Source: an uncultured Blastocatellia bacterium
GTDB lineage: Bacteria; Acidobacteriota; Blastocatellia; Pyrinomonadales; Pyrinomonadaceae
Assembly (NCBI GenBank): GCA_946480785.1
Contig: CAMLLD010000030.1
Span: 1-64,000, forward strand
Direction: 5' to 3'
Length of the DNA stretch: 64,000 bases
The notes below the pieces were generated by a model. The model had not been told where the DNA came from, did not search any database, and saw only the letters and a list, made by a program, of their open reading frames with translations. Position 1 is the stretch's first letter, and each line of letters starts with the position of its first letter. A program made the position numbers and the translations under genes. Below are positions 19,134 through 26,707 of the stretch, piece after piece.

Positions 19134-19940
19134 TCACAATCCAACCAGGTTCAACTCAATTTTGCGGTAACCATGTTCGCGCGCCCAAAGATCGAGCGGC
19201 GCACCGTAGATCTCATCCACCAGCGGCACCGCCAGTCCGAGACGAGTCAGGTCGATTCCCTTGAGGTAGTGTTTGCACGAATCGCATGCTTCGACGCGCA
19301 GGTGATCGAATCCGGGTGAGTGAAAGTAACCGAGTTTCGCCGGATTTTCTTCGCCGCAATGCGCGCAGATCACGCGGCGAAACTCCCACGAAGAAAGACA
19401 AGTGGCGCAGAGCAAATCCCGGTTGCCGCTCTCGCTCGCGCTTTCTTTCGATATAAGGAAGCTCAGTTGAGGAGCGCCGCCGCAAAACGGACACGTGCGT
19501 TCGCCGCCTGCGAGCTCTCTGCCGCGCGCCGGCTCTCTTCCAATGTCCGTGATGTTCGTTTCCGCCAGCAGACGCAGGTAAGGTTGCAGCACGGCTTTGG
19601 CGAAAAACTGCGTGTCCGAAGGACTGCGCCAGTAGTCGATCAACTTATGGACCATCAGGTCAGGCTCGCTGTCGAGGAGCACTTGCGCATCCGCCGCCAG
19701 CGACTCCGGACCATGCCGCGCGACACTCTCCAGTAGACCACTCGCTGCCGAAACGATGACGATCAGATCGCTTTCCAAATCGCCCACGGGTGACCAGTCT
19801 TCGCGGCTGCGCAATGAGTCGTAGATCTCTTTCTGTGCGCGCAGTAGTTGCGCGTAAAAGGTCAACAACTCTTTCGCGCCACTCGACTCGGCACTGAGGT
19901 AATCCGCGCGCTCGATCTGTTTGTCCCAAAACGTAGTCAC
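19134..19940 (-). CDS. fdhE: Formate dehydrogenase accessory protein FdhE
   Basis: Cytoplasmic maturation factor that binds formate dehydrogenase and is needed for active FDH-N/FDH-O in E. coli. The 268-residue protein has the helical N-terminal half and the C-terminal double rubredoxin-like region of the family: CPFCGGAPQ (~154), LLCATCLSSWEFRR, CAHCGEENP, and CDSCKHYLKGID. All four CxxC motifs are intact. It is the first gene of the minus-strand block that leads through the TPR/TonB gene to fdnG-fdnH-fdnI, which supports co-regulation with its client. Confidence 0.92.
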   Translation of the reverse strand: MTTFWDKQIERADYLSAESSGAKELLTFYAQLLRAQKEIYDSLRSREDWSPVGDLESDLIVIVSAASGLLESVARHGPESLAADAQVLLDSEPDLMVHKLIDYWRSPSDTQFFAKAVLQPYLRLLAETNITDIGREPARGRELAGGERTCPFCGGAPQLSFLISKESASESGNRDLLCATCLSSWEFRRVICAHCGEENPAKLGYFHSPGFDHLRVEACDSCKHYLKGIDLTRLGLAVPLVDEIYGAPLDLWAREHGYRKIELNLVGL

Positions 19941-20102
19941 TTTGCCAGAACGAGTTTGCGGTAATCACTTTTCATTGGCAACACGTCGCGCCTTGTGTTA
20001 TAAAACCCGCCCTAATTTATTCCCTAACCCCGAAGGGATGTTGTTTCCACTGCGCTGACCAAGCGTTTAACCTGACCATTTACTCAAAGGAGTTTCCCTC
20101 TC

Positions 20103-20759
20103 ATGCCAGCAAAAGTACCGGCCTCGCTTTTCATACTGTGTCTGCTCATTCTCGCGACGCCAGCAATCGCCTCCGCTCAAGCGGGAGCAGCGAACGGCAC
20201 TTACAAATTCGTCATGGAAGATGGCTTCGCCAAGTATCTCGAGTTCGACGCGAAGTCAGACGATAAAGGTTCGGCCACGGGTTACATGATTTTCAACGAC
20301 GAAGGCCCGGTGCGTTTTCAGGACGTTGACGGCACCGGAGAACCGAAGGACGAACCGCTCCCCTTTACGATGAAGGCGGAATTCAGCTCGATGACGATCC
20401 TGAAGAACCGCGCGCTGATCAACGGCGTCGTGCGCGATTCGAGTTATGCCGGTTACGTCGGTAAGTGGGTGCAGTTGGTGATCGAAGATAACGACGGCAT
20501 CGAAGTGCCCGACAAATTCGTCTGGTCGTTTTGCCAGCCCGAGCCGGGCGGCTGGATACCGACGGACTTCGAAGTGCCCGGCGATCGCGGCGCTTTCATG
20601 AGTTGGTGGGCCACCGACGCTGAGCGCAAAGACGACGTCGGTATCCCCTCGCCCGATCTCATTCCCGGTAACCTGAAAAGCTGTCGCGTCTATCCGCTGG
20701 CCAGTTACGACTTCGCCTCGATCCTGAAAGGCGACGGCGCGATTCAGATCAAACAGTAA
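20103..20759 (+). CDS. Secreted protein of unknown function
   Basis: Unrecognised 218-residue protein. It starts behind AAAGGAG and has a signal peptide (SLFILCLLILATPAIASAQA). The mature part is acidic and rich in beta-strand patterns (GTYKFVMEDGFAKYLEFDA, KSDDKGSATGYMIFNDEG), with a later Trp-rich part (KFVWSFCQPEPGGWIPTDF, FMSWWATDAERK). Two cysteines could form one disulphide. No catalytic motif is seen. It stands alone, convergent with the zinc-ribbon gene, 34 bp apart, with a short GGAAAACTTTTCC palindrome between them that may serve both as a weak terminator. Confidence 0.75.
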   Translation: MPAKVPASLFILCLLILATPAIASAQAGAANGTYKFVMEDGFAKYLEFDAKSDDKGSATGYMIFNDEGPVRFQDVDGTGEPKDEPLPFTMKAEFSSMTILKNRALINGVVRDSSYAGYVGKWVQLVIEDNDGIEVPDKFVWSFCQPEPGGWIPTDFEVPGDRGAFMSWWATDAERKDDVGIPSPDLIPGNLKSCRVYPLASYDFASILKGDGAIQIKQ

Positions 20760-20793
20760 GGCAAAGGAAAACTTTTCCGACCGGCGCGTGAGT

Positions 20794-21222
20794 TTATTTT
20801 TTGAACAGGTTCGCGAATGCCTGGCGCGCGTCGGTCGGAGCGCCTGAGGAAGTTTGGCGTTCGACGACGGTGCGCGGCGCGAAGAGTTCGCAGGTGTTGC
20901 GCGCGTTCTTGTTCACTATGCGCGCGGTGATCGGTTTGCTGCATTGGAAACGCGCGCCGGGATCGAAGTAAGTGCACTGGCGGCACGTGTGTAAGTCGCC
21001 TCTGCACTTCTCGCACGAGCTCTCGCCCGTAATCACGGCCGGCACCTTAAAGCCACACGAAGCACACTTCACGCTCTCACCAAACGCCATCATCTTCGGC
21101 GAACGCGGCCCTTCGCGATCGCGCGGCGCCTGAGCGTTGCCCGGCGCAGACTGCTGCTTCGGCCGTTGCGGCTCGCGGTCGTTGTCCATGTAACCGCGCT
21201 GACGATACTTGCGATCGCTCAT
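20794..21222 (-). CDS. Small Cys-rich zinc-ribbon protein
   Basis: 141 residues from the ATG at 21222, chosen because GGGGAGA lies 6 nt upstream; the frame extends 13 codons further without a ribosome site. The N-terminal third is charged and disordered (Arg/Gln/Pro-rich). The C-terminal part has CASCGFKVP, CEKCRGDLHTCRQCTYF, CSKP and NTCELF, eight cysteines suited to bind two zinc ions. The pattern TCRQCTYFDPGARFQCSKPI resembles small bacterial proteins often annotated as hypothetical; no function can be given. It probably acts in the cytoplasm. Confidence 0.75.
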   Translation of the reverse strand: MSDRKYRQRGYMDNDREPQRPKQQSAPGNAQAPRDREGPRSPKMMAFGESVKCASCGFKVPAVITGESSCEKCRGDLHTCRQCTYFDPGARFQCSKPITARIVNKNARNTCELFAPRTVVERQTSSGAPTDARQAFANLFKK

Positions 21223-21412
21223 CTTTTTTCTCCCCGGTGAGCAAACCATATCACAAGACAACCGTTAGTCAGAACGTTCTTGCTTTTGTCCGGCGGTTCG
21301 CTCTATTATCCGCGCCTCAGAAACCCGAGGTAAGTACCTCACGATCTCCTGCCCAGTTTCGCGCTCGCTCCCGAACAACCCAGGAACGTTCGTAAAAATC
21401 ACTGGAGGTCTC

Positions 21413-23098
21413 ATGAAGAAAACACTCTTGTTGTTTACTCTACTAGCTATTTGTGTCTCAGTGGTGGTCCTCACCACAGTTCACGGTCAGGCTCCGAACA
21501 GCAACGCGGCCAAGTTTCGCCGCACGAGTCCCGACAAACGCATTCCCAATCAATACATCGTGGTACTCAAGAACGACGTCGACGACGTAGAGAGCGAAGC
21601 GCTGCGCCTGTCGCGCGACTTCGGCGGCGATCGCGGCAACGGCTTTACTTACCATCGGGCAATCAAAGGTTTTTCCTTGCGCATGCCGGAAGCACAGGCC
21701 GCGAAACTCGCCAACGATCCGCGCGTCGCTTTTGTCGAAGAAGACGGCGTCGTCAACATGATCACGACGCAGACGGGCGCGACGTGGGGACTCGATCGCA
21801 TCGATCAGGTCAACCTGCCGCTTGACGGCAATTACAACTACAACGCCACCGGCTCGGGCGTGAAAGCCTACATCATCGACACCGGCATTCGTGCGACCCA
21901 CACGCAGTTCGCCGGACGCGTGATTTCCGGTTTCACCGCCATCAGCGACGGCCTCGGCACGAACGACGGTAACGGACACGGCACACACGTCTCCGGCACC
22001 GTGGGCGGTTCAACTTATGGTGTCGCAAAGAACGTGACGCTGGTGGCGGTTCGCGTGCTTGATTCGAGTGGTTCGGGAACGAACTCCGGCGTGATCGCGG
22101 GCGTCGATTTCGTTACCTCGGATCATCAGGCGGGCCAACCCGCAGTCGCAAACATGAGTCTCGGCGGCGGCGCTTCGAGCGCGCTCGACACGGCCGTCAC
22201 CAACTCGATCAACGACGGCGTGACTTATGCGATCGCCGCGGGCAACGACAATGTCGACGCGTGCACCACCTCGCCGGCGCGCGTGGCGAGCGCGATCACC
22301 GTCGGCGCTACGACGATCAGCGATGCGCGTGCGTCGTTCTCAAACTTCGGCACGTGTCTCGACATCTTCGCGCCCGGCAACAACATCACCTCGTCGTGGA
22401 ACACGAGCGACACGGCGACGAACACGATCTCGGGTACGTCGATGGCGACGCCGCACGTTACGGGCGTTGCCGCGTTGTTCCTCGAAACCAATCCCACGGC
22501 ATCGCCGGCGACAGTGGCAGCGGCGATCGTTAATGGCGCTTCTCTCAACAAGGTTACGAGCGCGGGAACGGGCTCGCCCAATCGCCTGCTCTTCTCGTTG
22601 TTGGGTGGCGCGCCTCCGCCGCCGCCACCGGGAACGGAACTGTTGCTCAACCGCGGCTTTGAGTCGGGTAGCGTCAACTGGACCGCGACGGCCGGTGTGA
22701 TCACGAACTCGACCGGACAGACACCGCGCAGTGGTTCGTTCTACGCGTGGCTTGACGGCTACGGCACGACACACACCGATTCGCTGTTTCAGGACGTCGC
22801 GTTGCCCGCGAGCGCCACGTCCGTGACCCTCACGTTCTGGCTCAAGATCAACACGGCGGAGACGACGACCACCACCGCCTTCGATACGTTGCAAGTGCAG
22901 ATTCGTAACACCAGCAACACGGTGCTCTCGACGCTGGCCACGTATTCAAACTTGAACAAGTCGACGGGCTACGTGCAGAAGAGTTTCAACCTGACGTCCT
23001 TTAAAGGACAGACGGTTCGGATCTACTTCCTCGGCAATGAAGACTCGTCGCTACAGACGTCGTTTGTGATCGACGACACGTCTTGCATCACGCAATAG
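21413..23098 (+). CDS. Secreted subtilisin-family (S8) serine protease, proteinase K/aqualysin type
   Basis: Extracellular endopeptidase, 561 residues, with GGAGG before the ATG. Signal peptide (~1-26), inhibitor I9 prodomain (~45-117: [13 protein letters not shown]...[12 protein letters not shown]), catalytic domain with Asp156 (YIIDTGI), His189 ([11 protein letters not shown]) and Ser343 ([12 protein letters not shown]), and oxyanion Asn in AAGND. A PPPPPP linker at ~401 leads to a C-terminal jelly-roll-like domain ([17 protein letters not shown]...[10 protein letters not shown]) of the kind that binds carbohydrate or helps secretion. The triad is complete, so the enzyme should be active after prodomain removal. 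Confidence 0.94.
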   Translation: MKKTLLLFTLLAICVSVVVLTTVHGQAPNSNAAKFRRTSPDKRIPNQYIVVLKNDVDDVESEALRLSRDFGGDRGNGFTYHRAIKGFSLRMPEAQAAKLANDPRVAFVEEDGVVNMITTQTGATWGLDRIDQVNLPLDGNYNYNATGSGVKAYIIDTGIRATHTQFAGRVISGFTAISDGLGTNDGNGHGTHVSGTVGGSTYGVAKNVTLVAVRVLDSSGSGTNSGVIAGVDFVTSDHQAGQPAVANMSLGGGASSALDTAVTNSINDGVTYAIAAGNDNVDACTTSPARVASAITVGATTISDARASFSNFGTCLDIFAPGNNITSSWNTSDTATNTISGTSMATPHVTGVAALFLETNPTASPATVAAAIVNGASLNKVTSAGTGSPNRLLFSLLGGAPPPPPPGTELLLNRGFESGSVNWTATAGVITNSTGQTPRSGSFYAWLDGYGTTHTDSLFQDVALPASATSVTLTFWLKINTAETTTTTAFDTLQVQIRNTSNTVLSTLATYSNLNKSTGYVQKSFNLTSFKGQTVRIYFLGNEDSSLQTSFVIDDTSCITQ

Positions 23099-23127
23099 CC
23101 GATGAGCCCATTCGGGTTCGTTGCTGT

Positions 23128-23158
23128 GAGGGCGAGCTTAACGGCTCGCCCTCGTTTA
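23128..23158 (+). terminator. Rho-independent terminator of the subtilase gene
   Basis: GAGGGCGAGC (23128-23137) pairs perfectly with GCTCGCCCTC (23144-23153) over a 6-nt loop and is followed by GTTTATT. It lies 30 bp after the protease stop. The start of the next gene is immediately downstream. Confidence 0.8.
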
Positions 23159-23162
23159 TTAT
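23157..23162 (+). promoter_or_regulatory. -10-like box TATTAT close to the start codon
   Basis: TATTAT sits directly behind the terminator stem and ends 9 nt before the GTG at 23172 (immediately before the alternative GTG at 23163). No Shine-Dalgarno sequence is present, which fits a leaderless or nearly leaderless transcript of the amidohydrolase gene. Confidence 0.35.
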
Positions 23163-24410
23163 GTGCTCCTCGTGAAACTCGTCTGCGCCAAGATCGCCTT
23201 GCTGCTGATCGTGCTCGCGTGCTGCGCCGCGCACCCCGACTCGTCTCGCGTACCCGCGCAAACCAAACGCATCGTGATCGCGGCGAGCACGCTGCTCGAC
23301 GGCAAGGGTCACGTGCTGAAGAACACGCGCATCGTGATCGAGGGCGCGAAGATCGTGGTGATCGATCCGAATGCCGGTCCGGTCGATTACGACCTGCGCG
23401 GGCTGACGGTGTTGCCGGGTTGGATCGACGCGCACGTACACATCACCTGGACGTTCGACGAGAACGGCAAGAGTCAGGGCGCTGGTCTAACAACGCCGCA
23501 AGCGATGCTAGCGTCGGCGGGCAATGCGTGGGCCACGCTCATGGCCGGTTTCACGACCGTACAAAGCGTCGGCGCTTTGTCTGACATTCCGTTGCGCGAC
23601 GCGATCGCGAAGAGCGAGATCGCAGGGCCGCGAATTTTGACATCGGCGCAACCGTTGTTGGGCCAGGGTGATGCGTCCGGAACGCCCGACGAGATTCGCG
23701 CGTTTGTGCGCAAACAGAAAGAAGCGGGCGCGGACTTGATCAAGATCTTCGCGGCCAACAGTATTCGCCGTCCGGAGATGACGCTTTCCCCTGAACAACT
23801 CAACGCCGCGTGTGGTGAGGCGAAGAAACTCGGATTGCGAACTTTAGTTCATGCGTACAAGGACGCGGTGCGCGCGGCGTCTCTGGCCGGTTGCACTGAG
23901 GTCGAGCACGGCGTTTTAGCGACCGAGGACGATCTCAAGCTGTTGGTCCAAAAAGGAACGTGGTTCGATCCGCAAGCGGGTCTGGTGATGGAGAATTACC
24001 TCGACAACAAAGCGCACTTTGTGGGCACGCCGGGGTTCCCGGAAGAAACGTTTACCGCTATCAAAGAGCTGATTCCGGAGTATCGCGAGTTCTTCAAACG
24101 CGCTTTGAAAGTGCCGGGGCTGAAGATCGTGTTTGGCTCGGATGCGCTTGCTGGATCGCATGGGCGGAACGCGGAAGAGTTTGTCGATCGCGTGCGCGAA
24201 TGCGGGATGGATCCGATGCAAGCGATGGTTTCCGCCAACTCGCTCAACGCGGAAGCGCTTGGCATGTCGAATCAGATCGGCTCGATCGCGCCGGGGTTGC
24301 AAGCCGACATCATCGCGCTCGACGGCGATCCGCTCGCCGACATCACCGCTGTACGGCGCGTGGTGTTCGTCATGAAAGGCGGCGTTGTTTACAAGAACGT
24401 CGCTCGTTAG
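23163..24410 (+). CDS. Exported amidohydrolase-family (imidazolonepropionase-like) metalloenzyme
   Basis: Probable hydrolase of a cyclic amide or dipeptide, 415 residues from GTG 23163; GTG 23172 (giving MKLVCAKIALLLIVLAC) is equally possible and fits the promoter better. The N-terminus is a signal peptide with a lipobox-like LIVLACC, so it may be a lipoprotein. Metal-site motifs of the superfamily are present in order: HVH (~91-93), the Lys of ADLIKIF, TLVHAYKD, EVEHGV and the Asp of FGSDALAGSHG. The C-terminal GSIAPGLQADIIALDGDPL is typical of this subgroup, commonly annotated as Xaa-Pro dipeptidase/imidazolonepropionase. The substrate is not predictable. Confidence 0.9.
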   Translation: MLLVKLVCAKIALLLIVLACCAAHPDSSRVPAQTKRIVIAASTLLDGKGHVLKNTRIVIEGAKIVVIDPNAGPVDYDLRGLTVLPGWIDAHVHITWTFDENGKSQGAGLTTPQAMLASAGNAWATLMAGFTTVQSVGALSDIPLRDAIAKSEIAGPRILTSAQPLLGQGDASGTPDEIRAFVRKQKEAGADLIKIFAANSIRRPEMTLSPEQLNAACGEAKKLGLRTLVHAYKDAVRAASLAGCTEVEHGVLATEDDLKLLVQKGTWFDPQAGLVMENYLDNKAHFVGTPGFPEETFTAIKELIPEYREFFKRALKVPGLKIVFGSDALAGSHGRNAEEFVDRVRECGMDPMQAMVSANSLNAEALGMSNQIGSIAPGLQADIIALDGDPLADITAVRRVVFVMKGGVVYKNVAR

Positions 24411-24863
24411 AATCCCTCTACCCCCTTGTCCCTCCGTTAATTGCTCTTTAGTGGCAGGCGAAGGATCACACTAGTCGTCAACGGACAGGTCTACGACCCG
24501 ACGCCGAGAGGTGCGCGTGTTGCGGCTTGAGACGAAAGGCGAGAAACACCAAGACGACGAGTAGGCTGACGCAACGAGAGACCGAGGCGTGCCGTGAAAG
24601 CACGCGAGATCCTCTTCGTTCGTTCTATTTGTTTAGGACCAGGTATTCAGTCTCTCACACGGGAGTGTAAGGACTTTCGTGATGCTGAAGCACACCGCAA
24701 AGCCGAAAAGCTTGAACGAGATCGTCATTCGATTTTCTCCGGGGGATGTTGGAAACCGACTCGGCGCGCAGCATAGCGAAGGTCGCGGAGTTGAACAACG
24801 GTGAGCCCTGCCTAATTGTCTGGCAGCATCCTGCCATTGCGTGCGTTCGTGATAATCGCTGGT
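24411..24863. other. 453-bp region without a convincing gene
   Basis: Between the amidohydrolase stop and the DUF1697 stop on the opposite strand. Only short open frames with no recognisable motifs or ribosome sites occur. No repeat, tRNA or clear terminator was found; it may be a decayed gene. Confidence 0.5.
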
Positions 24864-25451
24864 CTAACTATTCACCGCGGCGGCCTTTTGCATGAGCTCG
24901 CAGAGCTTCTTCGTGGTGTTGAGGTTTCGCACGGTCATGTCGCGAAAGATCTTGCGGCTGGAGAGCTTCTGCATGTTCGTGCGGTTGATCTCGCTTGCCT
25001 GAACGGACCATAGAACAGTGCCTGGACGATAGGCGATCTGTTCGTGATCGCCTTTGGCGGTTAGTTCTTCGAGAATGTTTTCAGAGTCGATCGTGTGACG
25101 TAGGAACATGACGTTGTAGCGCCAGTCGGGGTCGGGCCAACTCTTCGGCAGGCTCACCACCAACTGTTCCATCTCGGCAAGACTGCGTATCACCACCTTC
25201 GATTCGAGTTGAAAGTCCTTGCTCAGCATCTGCTCGATCTTGTTTTCGAGCTTCCTCGCGTCACTCTCTTTACTACTAAAGATCACATTCCCACTATTGA
25301 TATACGTCGTAACCTGCTCGAACCCAGCTTCCTCAAACCTCTCCTTCAGCTCACGCATACTGATGATGTTATTCCCACCCACATTCACCCCCCGAAGCAA
25401 CGCCACGAAGACGTTGAGACTCGACCTTTTAGCACGTGAACTCTTCGGCAT
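24864..25451 (-). CDS. DUF1697-family protein
   Basis: 195-residue cytoplasmic protein of the DUF1697 family, whose function is not known. The diagnostic N-terminal pattern is clear: FVALLRGVNVGGNNIISM, then RFEEAGFEQVTTYINSGNVIF, and later VMFLRHTID and VLWSVQASEINRTNMQKL. The C-terminus contains RDMTVRNLNTTKKL, also typical. Length agrees with the family (~180). A basic extension (MPKSSRAKRSS) precedes the domain. It is upstream-neighboured by a small-gene pair on the same strand. Confidence 0.9.
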   Translation of the reverse strand: MPKSSRAKRSSLNVFVALLRGVNVGGNNIISMRELKERFEEAGFEQVTTYINSGNVIFSSKESDARKLENKIEQMLSKDFQLESKVVIRSLAEMEQLVVSLPKSWPDPDWRYNVMFLRHTIDSENILEELTAKGDHEQIAYRPGTVLWSVQASEINRTNMQKLSSRKIFRDMTVRNLNTTKKLCELMQKAAAVNS

Positions 25452-25473
25452 GATCTAACCTCTCCTAACGTTC

Positions 25474-25821
25474 CTAATCGCGGCCGCGCTCTAAGGCGTG
25501 GTAAACCTGTTCCACAGATACGAGTACAGCTTCTTCCGACAGCACCTCCATCGCTACTCGCTTCAACTCACCAGTGTATGCTGCGACGCTAGTGTAATCG
25601 GTTGATAAAGCTAGCGGTACATCTGAATAGACCACGTTTATGCGATCCGGAATGAGTTCACCGCTAGCTGAGAGGTAACTGCCTTCCAGGCCTCTTAGTG
25701 TGCTGCTACCGCCGAACGCGTAGGTAAACTCTTCTGCAAGCGATCGTAGTAGATTTTGGTATTCTGACGAAGGAAGGTCTGGAACGTAGACCTCAATTCT
25801 TACGCGCTCGAGCAGTGGCAA
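25474..25821 (-). CDS. Conserved small protein of unknown function, second gene of a two-gene unit
   Basis: 115 residues starting at TTG 25821, with AAAGGAG 8 nt upstream inside the preceding gene. The protein is mixed alpha/beta (RVRIEVYVPDLPSSEYQNLL, EFTYAFGGSSTLRGLEGSYL, DRINVVYSDVPL, VAMEVLSEEAVLVSVEQVYHAL). I recall similar proteins, always called hypothetical, in cyanobacteria and other phyla, but know no function. It overlaps the 48-codon gene at 25793-25939 by 29 bp, and the pair sits next to a toxin-antitoxin module, so a TA-like role is a possibility, not a finding. Confidence 0.75.
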   Translation of the reverse strand: MPLLERVRIEVYVPDLPSSEYQNLLRSLAEEFTYAFGGSSTLRGLEGSYLSASGELIPDRINVVYSDVPLALSTDYTSVAAYTGELKRVAMEVLSEEAVLVSVEQVYHALERGRD

Positions 25822-25939
25822 GGAACTGCTCCTTTCGTTTCGAAAACTCTTTCATTCGCTGCAAAGCTTCTTCGCGAGAGATTGTTGCGCGGCGAGGACG
25901 CTCAACTTTTATTTCTTTTGAGGTTTTTAGTTTTTTCAT
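25793..25939 (-). CDS. 48-residue basic protein overlapping the 115-residue gene
   Basis: A short gene: ATG 25939 to TGA 25793. The peptide is highly charged and helical, beginning MKKLKTSKEIKVERPRR and continuing with TISREEALQRMKEFSKRKEQ, ending ARARKN. The ribosome site of the downstream gene lies within it, and the 29-bp overlap implies translational coupling. The size and charge fit an antitoxin or a small partner protein of the 115-residue product. No ribosome site is clear for this gene itself; the region before it is AT-rich. Confidence 0.65.
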   Translation of the reverse strand: MKKLKTSKEIKVERPRRATISREEALQRMKEFSKRKEQFLATARARKN

Positions 25940-25973
25940 AGACGGATTCTACCGCGCCGTTTGAACAAGTCAA

Positions 25974-26291
25974 CTACCACATCGGCGCCTGGTCATCGGA
26001 GGTGCGAGAACGCCAGTAGCCGGGACGCCGGCGATGGTGTGCTACTGACACTATGAGTACGCCATCCGATTCCAAAGAGTAGATTAGATTGAACGGAAAT
26101 CTATGAAGCAAGATGCTCCGCAAACCGTCACCAACTTCGACTCCGGTTTTCGGGTACACACACAGTCTATCGACTCCCTGTTGTATGTCATCGAGAAAGT
26201 CGCTTCCCAAGCCTATACATCTGCTCTCGTAGAACACGGCCGCTTCAGACATTTCGTCCTCGGCTATGGAGAGTAAGCGATAGCCGATCAT
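25974..26291 (-). CDS. RelE/ParE-family toxin of a type II toxin-antitoxin system
   Basis: 105-residue probable mRNA-cleaving or gyrase-inhibiting toxin. The family pattern is seen: an N-terminal helix pair (LSIAEDEMSEAAVFYESRCIGLGSDFLDDIQQGVDRL), then YPKTGVEVGDGLRSILLHRFPFNLIYSLESDGVLIVSVAHHRRRPGYW, in which the FPFNLIY/ VLIVSVAHHRRRPGYW strand is diagnostic. The start ATG overlaps the antitoxin stop by 4 nt (ATGA). ParE-like rather than RelE-like is favoured by the HxxRRPGYW ending. Confidence 0.9.
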   Translation of the reverse strand: MIGYRLLSIAEDEMSEAAVFYESRCIGLGSDFLDDIQQGVDRLCVYPKTGVEVGDGLRSILLHRFPFNLIYSLESDGVLIVSVAHHRRRPGYWRSRTSDDQAPMW

Positions 26292-26518
26292 TTGATACGC
26301 TGGCGCGCCCTCGCCATCGCTTCATCCCCAGGAACGGACTGCAACTCCCCTCTGAGATAAGCTTCGTACCGGCGGCGCGACTCCGCAATCCACAACTGCT
26401 CCACATCCGCGTCCGCAGCGGAATCGAGTTCCTCTATCAATAAATGAGCGAGAGCCGCTTTTTCTTGTACGGTTAGCAACTGTGCCTGCTTTTGCACTTG
26501 GTCAAATAATGGACTCAT
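26288..26518 (-). CDS. Addiction-module antitoxin
   Basis: 76 residues from ATG 26518. The upstream in-frame ATG at 26530 lies inside the -10 box TATAATG, so it is unlikely to be transcribed. The sequence (MSPLFDQVQKQAQLLTVQEK, AALAHLLIEELDSAADADVE, ESRRRYEAYLRGELQSVPGD) matches the short addiction-module component family that pairs with ParE/RelE toxins: an N-terminal DNA-binding or dimerisation helix pair and a C-terminal toxin-binding helix. Antitoxin first, toxin second with a 4-nt overlap is the standard order, and autorepression of the promoter is expected. Confidence 0.88.
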   Translation of the reverse strand: MSPLFDQVQKQAQLLTVQEKAALAHLLIEELDSAADADVEQLWIAESRRRYEAYLRGELQSVPGDEAMARARQRIK

Positions 26519-26528
26519 AAGTAGGCGC

Positions 26529-26534
26529 ATTATA
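26529..26534 (-). promoter_or_regulatory. TATAAT box of the toxin-antitoxin operon
   Basis: A perfect TATAAT on the minus strand (26534-26529) ends 10 nt before the preferred antitoxin ATG at 26518. The predicted mRNA leader is only about 4 nt and holds no Shine-Dalgarno sequence. Confidence 0.55.
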
Positions 26535-26707
26535 CCACCGGCAGAAATACATGTGTTGGACCCTTGGAAAAGTTTTCAGCCTCGAATCGGGCCGGAAAAA
26601 ACTTCGGCCTAAGCAACGTTACGAGCTATAATCCTCAGCGCGCTCACACGCTGGTCCATAACCGTTTTCAACTAATTCACTTCGCTCGCTCAACAAGGAG
26701 CCACGAC

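Noticed and set aside
24594..24776. 60-codon frame in the gap after the amidohydrolase
   Set aside because: No ribosome site, no motif, and composition unlike the neighbouring genes.
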